50,518 bases of DNA from Gammaproteobacteria bacterium 42_54_T18 (lineage in GTDB: Bacteria > Pseudomonadota > Gammaproteobacteria > Pseudomonadales > Ketobacteraceae): NCBI GenBank assembly GCA_002163245.1, contig MAAL01000167.1:1-50518 (forward strand), in the 5' to 3' direction. Made by a program: the position numbers and the translations under genes. The notes under the pieces were generated by a model, which ran no database searches, was not told the origin of the DNA, and was given only the letters and a program-made list of their open reading frames with translations. This document shows, piece after piece, positions 25,538 through 33,200 of this stretch (position 1 is its first letter; the number at the start of each line of letters is the position of its first letter).

Positions 25538-26956
25538 ATGCGGTTGATATTTATTTTTTCTCTAGTTTTTGTGTTTTTTACGGTTAGTGGCAAGGTTAGC
25601 GCCGGAAATAGTAATGCTTCAACACAAAATACGTGGGTGCAACAAACCCCTAATATTAGCGAATCCAGTTTGACATTTTTGCAAGCGGTCAAATTGGGTA
25701 AGCGTGATATTGTGGCTAAAAAACTTAAACGAGGGATTGACGTTGATGACAGACAAGACGGTCATTATCCTCCTTTATTTTTCGCCAGCGCAAAAGGTTA
25801 TGACGATATTGCACAAATGCTAATTCAATACGGTGCAAACCCAAATATAGCTGGAAGAGGGGGCTGGACACCTTTGATGGTAGCGGCAATGCATCAGCAG
25901 GATAGAAATATAACGTTACTCCTTGATGCTGGTGCGAACCTCGAATTACAGAATGGTCAGGGAAAAACGGCACTAATGATTGCGATAGAGTTCGATAAAA
26001 TTGATACCGTGAATCATCTTGTTCAACGAGGGGCTAATGTGAACGCTCGAAGTCAGAATGTACCGTCAAAAGGAAAATCAGTTCTTTCATTAGCCGTTGA
26101 AAAGGGAAATGTCGATGTTGTGAAAATGTTGTTGGCGGCAGGAGCGTATTTTAATAACAAAATATTCAACAGCGAAGGACCCTTTGCGGTTGCCATAGAG
26201 GCAGGGCAGAGAGATATGGTAGCGTTACTGCTAAAACTTGGTCCTAATATCCAAAAAAGTCCCCATCAATTGGATGGCAATAACAGTAAGCGTAACAGTT
26301 GTTTACATCATGCTGCGGAATATGGAACCGTAGAAATACTACAGTTGCTGTTGGCATCTGGGGAAGATCCAAAACTAAAAAATAGCACGGGCAATACCGC
26401 ACTGATGGTTGCTGCTCGTGCCGGGAATATTGATAACGTAGAAGCCCTTGCCTCTTACGCAACTAAGATTGAGATACAGGAGGTTTTTTATATTGTTATT
26501 ACAACGGGTTTAACAGCGGGGGTTAATAAAATATTAGCGTTGGGGGCCAGTGTGAATGCAATCAATGCACTCGGTGAAACGCCGTTAATGTTAGCGGTAG
26601 CAAACCGGCATCATTTGATTGTAGATATCCTGCTTGCAGAAGGAGCAAATTTACAGGCGGTATCAAATGATGGGAGAGATGCATTAATGATTGCACTTAC
26701 AACAGAGCCGTCAAAACAACGAATTGTGACAACATTGATAGAGAGGGGGGCTAACGTTCAGCGAAAAAATTCATTGGGTAACACTGCACTACACATTGCA
26801 GCGAAGCATTGTGCGCAGTTGGATTTCTCTGTTGTTGAGGCATTGCTGAGTGCAGGAGCAAAGCAGAAGGATGCTAACGCTAAAGGAAAGCGTGCTGGAG
26901 ATTTGGTTGCTGATAGCTGCTTACAGGATTATAAGGTTTGGGCTAAGGTTCGGTAG
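25538..26956 (+). CDS. Exported ankyrin-repeat protein
   Basis: A 472-residue protein with a signal peptide ending near VSA (about residue 22), then ten or so ankyrin repeats spanning nearly the whole mature chain. Repeats are recognisable by G-A-N-P/V-N turns and T-P/A-L-M helices, for example GWTPLMVAAMHQQD and GNTALHIAAKHCAQ. Exported ankyrin proteins such as Pseudomonas AnkB support a periplasmic catalase. Here the next plus-strand gene is a secreted flavin oxidase of a peroxide-forming family, which makes a similar protective or scaffold role thinkable but unproven. I prefer the ATG at 25538 over the GTG three codons upstream because the signal peptide begins there. No good ribosome site is visible. 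Confidence 0.85.
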   Translation: MRLIFIFSLVFVFFTVSGKVSAGNSNASTQNTWVQQTPNISESSLTFLQAVKLGKRDIVAKKLKRGIDVDDRQDGHYPPLFFASAKGYDDIAQMLIQYGANPNIAGRGGWTPLMVAAMHQQDRNITLLLDAGANLELQNGQGKTALMIAIEFDKIDTVNHLVQRGANVNARSQNVPSKGKSVLSLAVEKGNVDVVKMLLAAGAYFNNKIFNSEGPFAVAIEAGQRDMVALLLKLGPNIQKSPHQLDGNNSKRNSCLHHAAEYGTVEILQLLLASGEDPKLKNSTGNTALMVAARAGNIDNVEALASYATKIEIQEVFYIVITTGLTAGVNKILALGASVNAINALGETPLMLAVANRHHLIVDILLAEGANLQAVSNDGRDALMIALTTEPSKQRIVTTLIERGANVQRKNSLGNTALHIAAKHCAQLDFSVVEALLSAGAKQKDANAKGKRAGDLVADSCLQDYKVWAKVR

Positions 26957-26962
26957 ATTGTA

Positions 26963-27001
26963 ACAAAAGGTGTGACTGATCAGTCTGCCTTTTGTGTTTT
27001 T
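26963..27001 (+). terminator. Intrinsic terminator of the ankyrin gene
   Basis: ACAAAAGG (26963-26970) pairs with CCTTTTGT (26988-26995), enclosing the perfect palindrome GACTGATCAGTC, and is followed by G and six T. It begins 7 bp past the ankyrin stop codon. Confidence 0.85.
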
Positions 27002-27051
27002 TCCTTCTAAGGCGTTGAATTTAAAATAAATATAGATATTTAATGATTGGT

Positions 27052-27189
27052 TTAACCAGTCGTCTGTCGAAATACTTTCTTGCCAACACCCCCGCGAACA
27101 ATTAGCTTTACGATGTATACCAATAATAACGCAATCAAAAATAATAATAAAAGCTGAAGTGGTATTACATATTTCCATTGTTTGTTCAT
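27052..27189 (-). CDS. Possible 45-residue single-helix membrane protein
   Basis: The ORF starts at ATG 27189 and stops at 27052. It encodes a short polar N-terminus, one strong hydrophobic helix (about residues 8-30, leucine-rich) and a basic tail with Lys-Leu-Ile-Val-Arg and Lys-Lys-Val. This is the shape of small inner-membrane proteins. The gap it occupies, between a terminator and the oxidase gene, is otherwise empty. The ribosome site is weak, so it remains a candidate. A longer overlapping frame on the same strand (26921-27178) looks like a chance ORF. Confidence 0.35.
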   Translation of the reverse strand: MNKQWKYVIPLQLLLLFLIALLLVYIVKLIVRGGVGKKVFRQTTG

Positions 27190-27306
27190 TTCATTCTGAG
27201 TGTTTGATGATAATGAAAAGGGAAATATTTTTCTCCACTAAGGCTATCGATAAAAGGCTGATTCCTTGTTTTTATCGATTTTTTAAGCCAGCAATTGGGA
27301 GATTGA

Positions 27307-29490
27307 ATGATGAGAAAAATAATAATAAAGGCAGTAAACATACTGACAAAGGTATTTATTCCAACCCTGTTTTTTATCGCTTCATTTGAAGTTTTTGCCG
27401 GAGGTGGTGGGCCACCAAAACCAACAACATCGGCAGAAAAAATTCGTTTTACGTTCACCGCAGATTCTAGTCCCGCAAAAATAATGCCGATACGTCGTTT
27501 GGAAGGTGTTCAGATATGGCCTGCAAAAGATGAAACTAATATTACTCATTACAACGTATATTGGGGGGATTCTGAAAGAAACAAGTTGGGTCTTGCCCTA
27601 GCACCAAAGCTTGCACATATAGCGGCAAAGAATGATGGCAAAGTTTTAGAATATGAATTTAATAGCTTAAAGATGGAAGCTGGCGCCATATGGATGTTGG
27701 TGTGTACAGAAAATGATGGGAAAGAGTATTGTGGCAAGGACAATAATTTAGAAAAAATTGTCGATCCACTATTAGCGATTAATAGAACTCTAACCGATAT
27801 CAAAAGTCTATTGTCGTCAAATAATGAAAGTACTTGTTCAGGGTTTGATGTCATGGCTACCTGTGGAAATAACACCTGCGATGGTATCGAAACTGCTGAT
27901 AGTTGCCCTTCAGATTGTGGGCCTTGGGGATTAGCATCGTTTAATTTTCAGACCTTGTGTGATGATGTGAAAAACGCCTATCACCCCACTTCGGTATCTG
28001 AAATACAACAAATTATTAATGACGCAGCGGCTAATAATCAACATGTCAAAGTGAATGGTGGTGCCGGAGCAAATGTAACGACGGGTTCAGCAAGCAGTGT
28101 GGTTTGTACCGATGGTGTAGTTATTCAAATGGATAAGTTTGATCATAACCAGCCAGGTTTAGGCATGTCGTTAGAGGTATTTGAGGGTAAGGAAGTAGTG
28201 AACGTTGCCGCAGGTACCCGCTTATCAGAGCTTGGTGACTGGTTGTATGAGCGTGGTCGTGGCATTGGTTATGCGCATTTGGGATGGGCTGACCCAACGG
28301 TGGCAGGTGCCATTGGAACGTCTGCTCACGGTAGTTCAGCTACTAGCAATAATGTGATATCTCATCGTGTTATATCACTGGATGTAATTGACCCTCAAGG
28401 ACAGTTAAAGACCTACTCTCGAGGAACAACAGGTGAAAATGGTACGGATCTTTGGAAAGCAATGACAACCCATCTTGGCTATCTTGGCGTAATTACACGG
28501 GCGCGTATAGAGATCGAAGATGCAAAAAATGTACATGTAAAAATCACCTTTCATGAAGAAAAGGAATTGTTTGAAGAAAATGCAGGGTCGGTTTGGGATG
28601 ATATAAAAGATTGTGATTATGGTCAGTACAATTGGTTTCCGAGTCAGAATCGATATTTGAAAACCTGTGGAAAAACAACAACAGAAGCGTCAGATCCCGG
28701 TGCAAATAACAAATTACTGTTGCCTTACGTTGATCTAAGCCAATTGAACGAACAGCAGACGATGCAAATCTTTCAACTCGGTGGATGTCAGCCTAACAGC
28801 GGAGCTCATGACAAGATGGCGTATATGCGGGTGAATGGTTGGCACCTAACACCACCTTTGGTGCGAGATATTGATGGCGAGCAACGGTATACCACCAATG
28901 CCATTGGACCTATCCATAAAATGACTTCAAGTCATTTAATTGCTTTAAGTCGAGAAATGTTTCAAATGGATTGGGAGGTAGCCGTTCCTGCAAAAAATAT
29001 ACAAGCGGCAATGGAATATGTCAGAGATTTTACCAACGGGATAAATGCGAAGAATAGAAAAATTCCCGTACCACTTATTGGTATTTTTGTACGATTTTCC
29101 AAATCGGAAAATGAAAGTCTAATGGCTTATAGCGGTAGTGGTGGTCCTTTCGAAGATGGCACACATGTAGCCCATATTGAAATGCCAATTTTTGTACCGG
29201 TAAATCTTACTGATGCGGAGTTTGCTGAATACATGGGGCCATATGAAGAGGCTCAGAAAATATTAATTGAACAATTTGGTGCACGCGGCCACTGGGGTAA
29301 GAATCAACATTCAATGGATACATGGTTGTTTGAGTTACAAAAAACAGCGGGCTCCTATGATCATGACAATAGGTTGCAACGCTTTAGTAATGAAGTAGGC
29401 CAGTTTGACCCGAATGGTATGTTTGCAAATCCTTTTGCAAAAGCTATGGGTATTTCATATCCTAATTTTACTTATCCATCGGATTGGTAA
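27307..29490 (+). CDS. Secreted FAD-dependent oxidase of the aldonolactone-oxidase type with Cys-rich insert
   Basis: A 727-residue exported protein. A signal peptide (about 1-31) is followed by a fibronectin-like N-terminal domain (about 45-140) and a small Cys-rich motif with Cys177, 186, 191, 200 and 204 of the CGNNxCDGxET...CPSDCG kind. The FAD-binding PCMH domain (about 225-400) holds GGAGAN (251-256), ADPTVAGAIG and GTSAHGS (337-343). The C-terminal ALO-type domain has RGHWGKNQH and an FDPNGMFANPF end. The family oxidises sugar lactones or alditols, often releasing hydrogen peroxide. The histidine that usually carries covalent FAD (GHS) is replaced by Gly-Ala-Asn, so FAD is probably non-covalent. 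A GGGAG site precedes ATG-ATG at 27307. Confidence 0.85.
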   Translation: MMRKIIIKAVNILTKVFIPTLFFIASFEVFAGGGGPPKPTTSAEKIRFTFTADSSPAKIMPIRRLEGVQIWPAKDETNITHYNVYWGDSERNKLGLALAPKLAHIAAKNDGKVLEYEFNSLKMEAGAIWMLVCTENDGKEYCGKDNNLEKIVDPLLAINRTLTDIKSLLSSNNESTCSGFDVMATCGNNTCDGIETADSCPSDCGPWGLASFNFQTLCDDVKNAYHPTSVSEIQQIINDAAANNQHVKVNGGAGANVTTGSASSVVCTDGVVIQMDKFDHNQPGLGMSLEVFEGKEVVNVAAGTRLSELGDWLYERGRGIGYAHLGWADPTVAGAIGTSAHGSSATSNNVISHRVISLDVIDPQGQLKTYSRGTTGENGTDLWKAMTTHLGYLGVITRARIEIEDAKNVHVKITFHEEKELFEENAGSVWDDIKDCDYGQYNWFPSQNRYLKTCGKTTTEASDPGANNKLLLPYVDLSQLNEQQTMQIFQLGGCQPNSGAHDKMAYMRVNGWHLTPPLVRDIDGEQRYTTNAIGPIHKMTSSHLIALSREMFQMDWEVAVPAKNIQAAMEYVRDFTNGINAKNRKIPVPLIGIFVRFSKSENESLMAYSGSGGPFEDGTHVAHIEMPIFVPVNLTDAEFAEYMGPYEEAQKILIEQFGARGHWGKNQHSMDTWLFELQKTAGSYDHDNRLQRFSNEVGQFDPNGMFANPFAKAMGISYPNFTYPSDW

Positions 29491-29504
29491 ATAGATGGGT
29501 TTAT

Positions 29505-29540
29505 GTAAGGCTACCTGTTAAATGGGAGCCTTACATTTTT
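29505..29540 (+). terminator. Intrinsic terminator of the oxidase gene
   Basis: GTAAGGCT (29505-29512) and AGCCTTAC (29527-29534) form an 8-bp stem with a 14-nt loop, followed by ATTTTT. It lies between convergent genes, ending the oxidase transcript 14 bp after its stop codon. Confidence 0.85.
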
Positions 29541-29544
29541 CGTG

Positions 29545-30219
29545 TTAATTCCAGTTAGATAATTTCTCATTGAATTTTTCGAAAAATATTTGTTGATCTT
29601 TGGGATTGAGTTGAGACACTGTATTAATTATTTCGGTTTGATCTTTCATCCACTCAGGAAGTTGTTCTAGCAGATCATCTTCCTCCCACTGTGTTTCTGT
29701 TTGATAAAATTGATTCTCTATATCCACCATGTTATCTGGGTATTTAACGGTGTCGATTAAATACTGAACCTCTTCCCACTCGATGTTGGATGGGGTGCTG
29801 ACCTGCAGCTCTTTAACGCTTAATCCCGCCCTCATGGCTTCCCTGATTTTTTTTCGTCGTTCATTCATGCGTTCAAATTCTGCAAATGATTCTGGATTTT
29901 GTGAAAATACTCTGGCGACGATTTCACTGGAGGTTTCAGAAGAATACGATTGAGGTGTGATTGGGTGTTGTTTTTCAGACTGTGTTACGTCAATGCGAAT
30001 CGCTTCTGGAAATATTAATGGTTCATCGGTATGTGTGTGGTCGCTATGCTTGATACTGTTGGTGGTGGTTAATTCAGTATGCGGGTGTGAATTTGAGTGC
30101 TGTGTTGTTAATACGCCAACGTTGTCGTTGTTGAAGGCTTGGTAAATATTAAAGCATAAGGAAACTGCGAGAGCCGTATAGGGCAGCGTTCGGATAATAG
30201 TATGACGTTTTTTGGTCAC
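29545..30219 (-). CDS. Membrane-anchored protein with His-rich linker, function unknown
   Basis: A 224-residue protein of no family I recognise. Basic N-terminus, one membrane helix (about 10-28), then a periplasmic part that opens with a His/Thr/Ser-rich stretch (about 40-65, eight histidines) that could bind metal such as zinc or copper. The remainder is acidic and helical: a charged ERMNERRKKIREAMRAG helix (about 116-132), Trp-Glu-rich segments and a C-terminal helix. It is convergent with the oxidase gene and shares the terminator region. The next gene upstream on the same strand is a secreted orphan, so the two may belong together. Confidence 0.7.
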   Translation of the reverse strand: MTKKRHTIIRTLPYTALAVSLCFNIYQAFNNDNVGVLTTQHSNSHPHTELTTTNSIKHSDHTHTDEPLIFPEAIRIDVTQSEKQHPITPQSYSSETSSEIVARVFSQNPESFAEFERMNERRKKIREAMRAGLSVKELQVSTPSNIEWEEVQYLIDTVKYPDNMVDIENQFYQTETQWEEDDLLEQLPEWMKDQTEIINTVSQLNPKDQQIFFEKFNEKLSNWN

Positions 30220-30255
30220 TTACGTTTTACCTTTTTAACCTGTTTGGGGTTTAAG

Positions 30256-30297
30256 ATCTTCCCTCTTATCGAATAACACTTAAGATAAGGGGAAGAT
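30256..30297. terminator. Bulged hairpin between two minus-strand orphan genes
   Basis: ATCTTCCC (30256-30263) and CTTATC (30265-30270) pair with GATAAG (30284-30289) and GGGAAGAT (30290-30297), leaving one bulged T and a 13-nt loop: 14 bp in all. It lies 38-79 bp past the stop of the upstream secreted protein gene. No U-tract follows, so it may be an mRNA-stabilising or attenuating structure. Confidence 0.5.
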
Positions 30298-30334
30298 TGC
30301 TTACAACGTTAGTCTACTAATATAGCCGGTTAAT

Positions 30335-31294
30335 TTAGTCAGCTAATGTATTTGTCTTAGAAACACGTACACCACTAAGTTCAGTTAAAACGTCGCCCGC
30401 TATAATGAAACCTGATGATTCAATATTAAAAGTACTTAGATAATCATCATTATGTACAATACAGCCACCGCCTACGACATCATTATCGGTTACGTTAACC
30501 GTGTCATTATTGGTGTATTCATGATGTGTAGTTTGTGCTTGTGCTTGAAAGTCACAATCCAATGTCATGTTATTGTTTAGAGGGAATGACAATGGATTTT
30601 TACCCGGTTTTGCCGTTAAACCGTTAGCTTTTCTATCCGTTGCCCAGCCAATAATCGTATTACCTGTTGTGCCGGTTTCGTCACCCAAAGTGACATATTC
30701 AATGCGAGCATCATTGGCTAGAGGGTTCGGGTATATGTAAGTATTTCCCCATAGGTGCCACGTTGTACTCATCCAATCAACATAGTACTTATCCCATGGT
30801 TGTGGAGAGGCTTTAAGCATCGTGAGAATAAATTGTGCTGTTGCTCTATTAGCAATATCGTCGCAGGCTTCAACAAAACCTGTTAGCGTTCCAATTTGGT
30901 TAATAAGGTTGTCGAAATTCTGGCAAAGCCCGACAACTTGGTCTGTTACGTTGGTTTTTAACCAGGTTGGGTCGGGGATAACTCCACCGGGAAGATCGGC
31001 AACGAGGTGCCAGGGATAGCTTGGCACTAAGTCAGCAAGAACATCATTGACGTCTCCTTTATCAACACACTGTCCTGTCATGGACCCTAGGCCTATTGGT
31101 AGGATTCCAGATCCATTAACCCAGAATACAGCCCCGGCTAAATAGATGGCGCTGTCGCATGTGAGGTCCCATGTGCCTGAGTAGTTATGATCCCATGGGT
31201 CTTCTGCGTGAGTGCCGTGGGCTTGTACTGTCGTGTTTGCAAAAGCGAGTCCTGCTGCAGCTACGGTGAGGCCCATTTTTTTCATAAACTTCAT
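30335..31294 (-). CDS. Secreted protein of unknown function
   Basis: A 319-residue exported protein I cannot place in a family. A signal peptide (about 1-25) is cleaved after VQA, and the mature chain begins with a His-containing HGTHAEDPWDHN segment. It is rich in Trp, Asn, Asp and Gly and has eight or so cysteines, consistent with a disulfide-bonded periplasmic or outer-surface beta protein. The C-terminal third (about 240-319) has strands separated by NNDTVNVTDND-type turns. I prefer ATG 31294, which has AGGA eight bases upstream; the ATG three codons earlier overlaps that site. Confidence 0.75.
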   Translation of the reverse strand: MKFMKKMGLTVAAAGLAFANTTVQAHGTHAEDPWDHNYSGTWDLTCDSAIYLAGAVFWVNGSGILPIGLGSMTGQCVDKGDVNDVLADLVPSYPWHLVADLPGGVIPDPTWLKTNVTDQVVGLCQNFDNLINQIGTLTGFVEACDDIANRATAQFILTMLKASPQPWDKYYVDWMSTTWHLWGNTYIYPNPLANDARIEYVTLGDETGTTGNTIIGWATDRKANGLTAKPGKNPLSFPLNNNMTLDCDFQAQAQTTHHEYTNNDTVNVTDNDVVGGGCIVHNDDYLSTFNIESSGFIIAGDVLTELSGVRVSKTNTLAD

Positions 31295-31614
31295 ACTAAA
31301 CATCCTATGGTATGTCTGTGTTATTTCTTTTGTTTTTGATAAGCCTTAATTAGGCTCACTTAAGTAAGACGTTTAATAAATTGAAAGCAGGACAAATTAT
31401 TTTGTAATTAATGTTACAAGTGCTTTGCTATGAACCTTTTTGTTCGTTAGTGCTGTATGATCAAGCCTTTGTTGATGCTGCTACTGGACAATAATTGCCC
31501 TTATTGTTAATGGATTGAATTCACACATCGCCAGATTTCTGAAAATAATCATAGAAAGTCACTGAGATATTATTAAAATAACGCTCTTGCTTTATAAACC
31601 CGGACAGAGAATTA
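31295..31614. other. Divergent promoter region upstream of the ECF sigma gene
   Basis: About 320 bp with no gene, between the secreted orphan (minus) and the ECF sigma gene (plus). It is AT-rich and contains a 20-bp palindrome at 31488-31507. I see no good match to a Fur box. Confidence 0.5.
31488..31507. promoter_or_regulatory. Palindrome upstream of the ECF sigma gene, candidate operator
   Basis: ACAATAA (31488-31494) and TTATTGT (31501-31507) form 7-bp arms around TTGCCC, about 108 bp before the sigma-factor start. Spacing and symmetry would suit a dimeric repressor. It does not match the Fur consensus closely. Confidence 0.35.
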
Positions 31615-32154
31615 ATGGACGAGACCATTCAGGCGTCAAGACATCAACTCGTCGATTTATTTCATCAAAATCAACAAGAATTGATGCGTTTTTTGACTTC
31701 CAAGGTATCCAACACTCACGATGCGGAAGATGTGTTACAGGATCTGTTTATTAGGGTGTCCGATCTGGACAGGACGTTGGCCTACGAATTAGATAAACCA
31801 AAATCGTATCTATTTACCGTTGCTAACAATATGGCGATGGACTATCTTCGTAAAAATGCGCGTCGATCTGCTCATTTGTTAGACAGCAAGGGAGCAGGAA
31901 TAGAAAGCACGCAAATTGCACCTAACTCTCCCGACCGTGTTTTAGATGCGCAGCAACAAACCGAACGGTTACGTGTGGCGTTATCCGTTATGCCTGCCAA
32001 GCGCCGTCAAACCTTTTTGCTCTTCAAGTATAGGAATTTAACGCGTGCTGAAATTTCCGTAGAGTTAGGGCTATCTATTGATGCTGTGGAAAAACACCTT
32101 GTGCGAGCACTTAAAAATTGCAGAGATGCCTTACAGCAGGGGGATCTAGCATGA
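31615..32154 (+). CDS. ECF sigma factor, FecI-like
   Basis: A 179-residue sigma-70 family factor with region 2 (about 15-85: DAEDVLQDLFIRV and KSYLFTVANNMAMDYLRK) and region 4 (about 118-170: LRVALSVMPAKRRQTFLLFKY, then an HTH with TRAEISVELGLSIDAVEKHL). It overlaps the FecR gene by ATGA and is followed by a TonB receptor with a signalling domain, the classic FecI-FecR-FecA order. It probably directs RNA polymerase to the receptor gene or other uptake genes when released by FecR. Confidence 0.9.
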   Translation: MDETIQASRHQLVDLFHQNQQELMRFLTSKVSNTHDAEDVLQDLFIRVSDLDRTLAYELDKPKSYLFTVANNMAMDYLRKNARRSAHLLDSKGAGIESTQIAPNSPDRVLDAQQQTERLRVALSVMPAKRRQTFLLFKYRNLTRAEISVELGLSIDAVEKHLVRALKNCRDALQQGDLA

Positions 32155-33200
32155 CTGATATACCAAAAAACACATTGACAACAAATTCTGAAAATACCAT
32201 GCGCAATACTACGCAGAATACCATAGACAACTCTGACACCTTGGCCCTCGCATGGATAAAGAGCCATGAAGAAGGGTTAACACAATCAATACCTGGCGAA
32301 TCGCAAACGGTAATTGATGAGATTGATGCTGTGTGGGCTGCATTGGATGGGTTGGCAGAGGATGATTTCCCTGAATTGGCTGTATTTGATGAAAGTATGA
32401 ATATACAACCGGCATCAAAGCCCCAGCAAATATCAACGCTGCAGCCTAACTTAAAATCACGTTCAATTTCAGTACTTTTGCGTCAGCCCCAATATTGGGG
32501 AGCAATAGCTGCGATGTTATTAATCGCGTTGCTACTACCCATAACCTATGTTGGAATTCCAGCGGACTATGTGGTTGCAAAAGGTCAGCGTGACACTGTT
32601 ATTTTATCAGACGGTTCCCGCATAGAGCTTGCAAGTAACACCCGACTCAGTATTCGAGAGGGGTGGGGCCAGCGGGCTGTGACATTAGAGCAGGGCAATG
32701 CATTTTTTGCAGTGACTGCGAATAAGGATAAGCCCTTTGTTATTAACGCAGGAAAGTCCACGGTCACCGTATTGGGAACCGCATTTAGTGTGTATAGAAA
32801 ACAGCAACACGTTGAGGTTGTGGTCGAAAGTGGAAAGGTTAATTTGTTGAATATCTCAAATAACCATCGTCTACCAGTGGATGTTGATCTGATTAAAAAT
32901 CAAAAAGCAACCATTAAAAAAGGTGAAACCTTAGAGATGCTTACCAACGTTAATGTGGATGATGCAATCTCATGGCGTCGGGGATTTATTAACTTTAAGC
33001 AAGCATCATTGGCAACAATCGTTGAGCGAATGAATGATTTTTATGATACCCCTATCTATATTCGGAATAATAAGCGTCGGCAATTGGTGTTATCCGGAGT
33101 TTTTAAAACGGATGACCTAGATAGTTTTTTAATTGGGTTGAAAGCCATCGCTGAGGTGAGTGTTGAGCGCAACCCTGGTGGTGCGATATATCTTTACTAA
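32151..33200 (+). CDS. FecR-family anti-sigma/sigma regulator
   Basis: A 349-residue inner-membrane protein. The N-terminal cytoplasmic helical domain (about 20-75, with LALAWIKSHEEG) resembles DUF4880 and would bind the sigma factor. One membrane helix at about 117-136 is followed by a periplasmic FecR domain (about 141-240: AKGQRDTVILSDGSRIELA) and a C-terminal STN-like part. It would receive the signal from the receptor's N-terminal domain. The start ATG overlaps the sigma stop codon (ATGA at 32151-32154), showing translational coupling; an upstream TTG in frame is not used. Confidence 0.9.
   Translation: MTDIPKNTLTTNSENTMRNTTQNTIDNSDTLALAWIKSHEEGLTQSIPGESQTVIDEIDAVWAALDGLAEDDFPELAVFDESMNIQPASKPQQISTLQPNLKSRSISVLLRQPQYWGAIAAMLLIALLLPITYVGIPADYVVAKGQRDTVILSDGSRIELASNTRLSIREGWGQRAVTLEQGNAFFAVTANKDKPFVINAGKSTVTVLGTAFSVYRKQQHVEVVVESGKVNLLNISNNHRLPVDVDLIKNQKATIKKGETLEMLTNVNVDDAISWRRGFINFKQASLATIVERMNDFYDTPIYIRNNKRRQLVLSGVFKTDDLDSFLIGLKAIAEVSVERNPGGAIYLY

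Noticed and set aside
26921-27178. 85-codon minus-strand ORF over the ankyrin terminator
   Set aside because: It reads through an intrinsic terminator and into the ankyrin gene antisense; the 45-codon ORF in another frame is the better candidate.
31295-31614. Fur box upstream of the FecI-like sigma gene
   Set aside because: I looked for the usual GATAAT/ATTATC dyad; the palindrome present (ACAATAA...TTATTGT) does not match well enough to call iron control.
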